From contig CAZMZM010000016.1 in NCBI GenBank assembly GCA_964570865.1, forward strand, positions 1 to 42,972: a stretch of DNA of 42,972 nt. The letters are read 5' to 3'. The translations under genes and the position numbers were made by a program. Below the pieces are notes generated by a model that was given only the letters and a program-made list of their open reading frames with translations, searched no databases and was not told the DNA's origin. This DNA comes from WGAL01 sp964570865 (GTDB taxonomy: Bacteria; Bacteroidota; Ignavibacteria; Ignavibacteriales; Melioribacteraceae). How positions within the stretch are numbered: the first letter of the stretch is position 1; every line of letters begins with the position of its first letter. Shown here piece by piece: positions 42,911-42,972 of the stretch.

Positions 42911-42972
42911 TTTTTTTTGCTATTTATTACTCTTACCGTGAATAGGTAACTTCTTATTTTACTTGACTTGCT

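Noticed and set aside
1..42972. tRNA, rRNA, transposase, integrase or CRISPR content
   Set aside because: Looked for T-loop (GGTTCGAATC-like) sequences, terminal inverted repeats and spaced direct repeats on both strands; none seen.

Overview
The window (about 43 kb, AT-rich) looks like a chromosomal segment of a free-living bacterium of the Ignavibacteria/Chlorobi side of the FCB group. This is an inference. It rests on a C-terminal sorting signal of the type IX secretion system (QNYPNPFNP near position 35-60, minus strand), TonB-dependent receptor-type outer-membrane barrels, a 54-residue gene resembling the Bacteroidota ribosome-associated family DUF4295, and the frequent use of clear Shine-Dalgarno (SD) sequences (AGGAG, AAGGAG), which most Bacteroidota proper lack. 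Several genes start with TTG or GTG, and one probably with ATT. I saw no rRNA, tRNA, insertion sequence, prophage or CRISPR array.

Layout. 1-10.5 kb: glucan and outer-membrane region. It holds a large secreted GH13 alpha-amylase cut by the window start, an outer-membrane barrel protein with an eroded plug, an HU protein, a small PH-like membrane protein, a second GH13 enzyme with a glycogen-binding-like domain, and a canonical TonB-dependent receptor. 10.5-14.3 kb: a two-domain GT2 glycosyltransferase, a GalT/GDP-glucose-phosphorylase-like HIT-superfamily enzyme and an iron-dependent alcohol dehydrogenase. 14.3-23.1 kb: aspS, pdxB, a BamE-like small secreted protein, an Ntn-type isoaspartyl peptidase/asparaginase translationally coupled to a PAS/GAF histidine kinase, small membrane proteins and an M14 carboxypeptidase with an unusual C-terminal domain. 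23.3-31.8 kb: obg, an orphan FecCD permease, uvrB, valS and an aldehyde dehydrogenase. 32.0-37.5 kb: a 1384-residue seven-PAS histidine kinase, then a radical SAM enzyme preceded by a tiny ORF. 37.7-42.9 kb: a putative small RNA, a Nudix hydrolase, a DEAD-box helicase, the DUF4295-like gene, a protein of about 17 MORN-type repeats and a hotdog thioesterase.

How the parts fit. The two GH13 enzymes and two barrels could form a starch/glycogen-use locus without SusD, with the first amylase exported by type IX secretion. The central part is mostly housekeeping (translation, repair, vitamin B6, ribosome-associated GTPase). The two histidine kinases share the same kinase core and have no response regulator in the window.

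Most worth checking: (1) a roughly 100-nt minus-strand transcript at 37721-37822 with a near-consensus promoter, an intrinsic terminator and three hairpin loops that each expose a UCCU/CUCCU anti-SD-like motif; (2) an SD-led 33-codon ORF with an A8 run directly upstream of a radical SAM/SPASM-like enzyme, where a +1 shift would give a very different 26-residue membrane peptide; (3) an M14 peptidase whose C-terminus resembles the composite beta-sandwich of amidohydrolases without the barrel.
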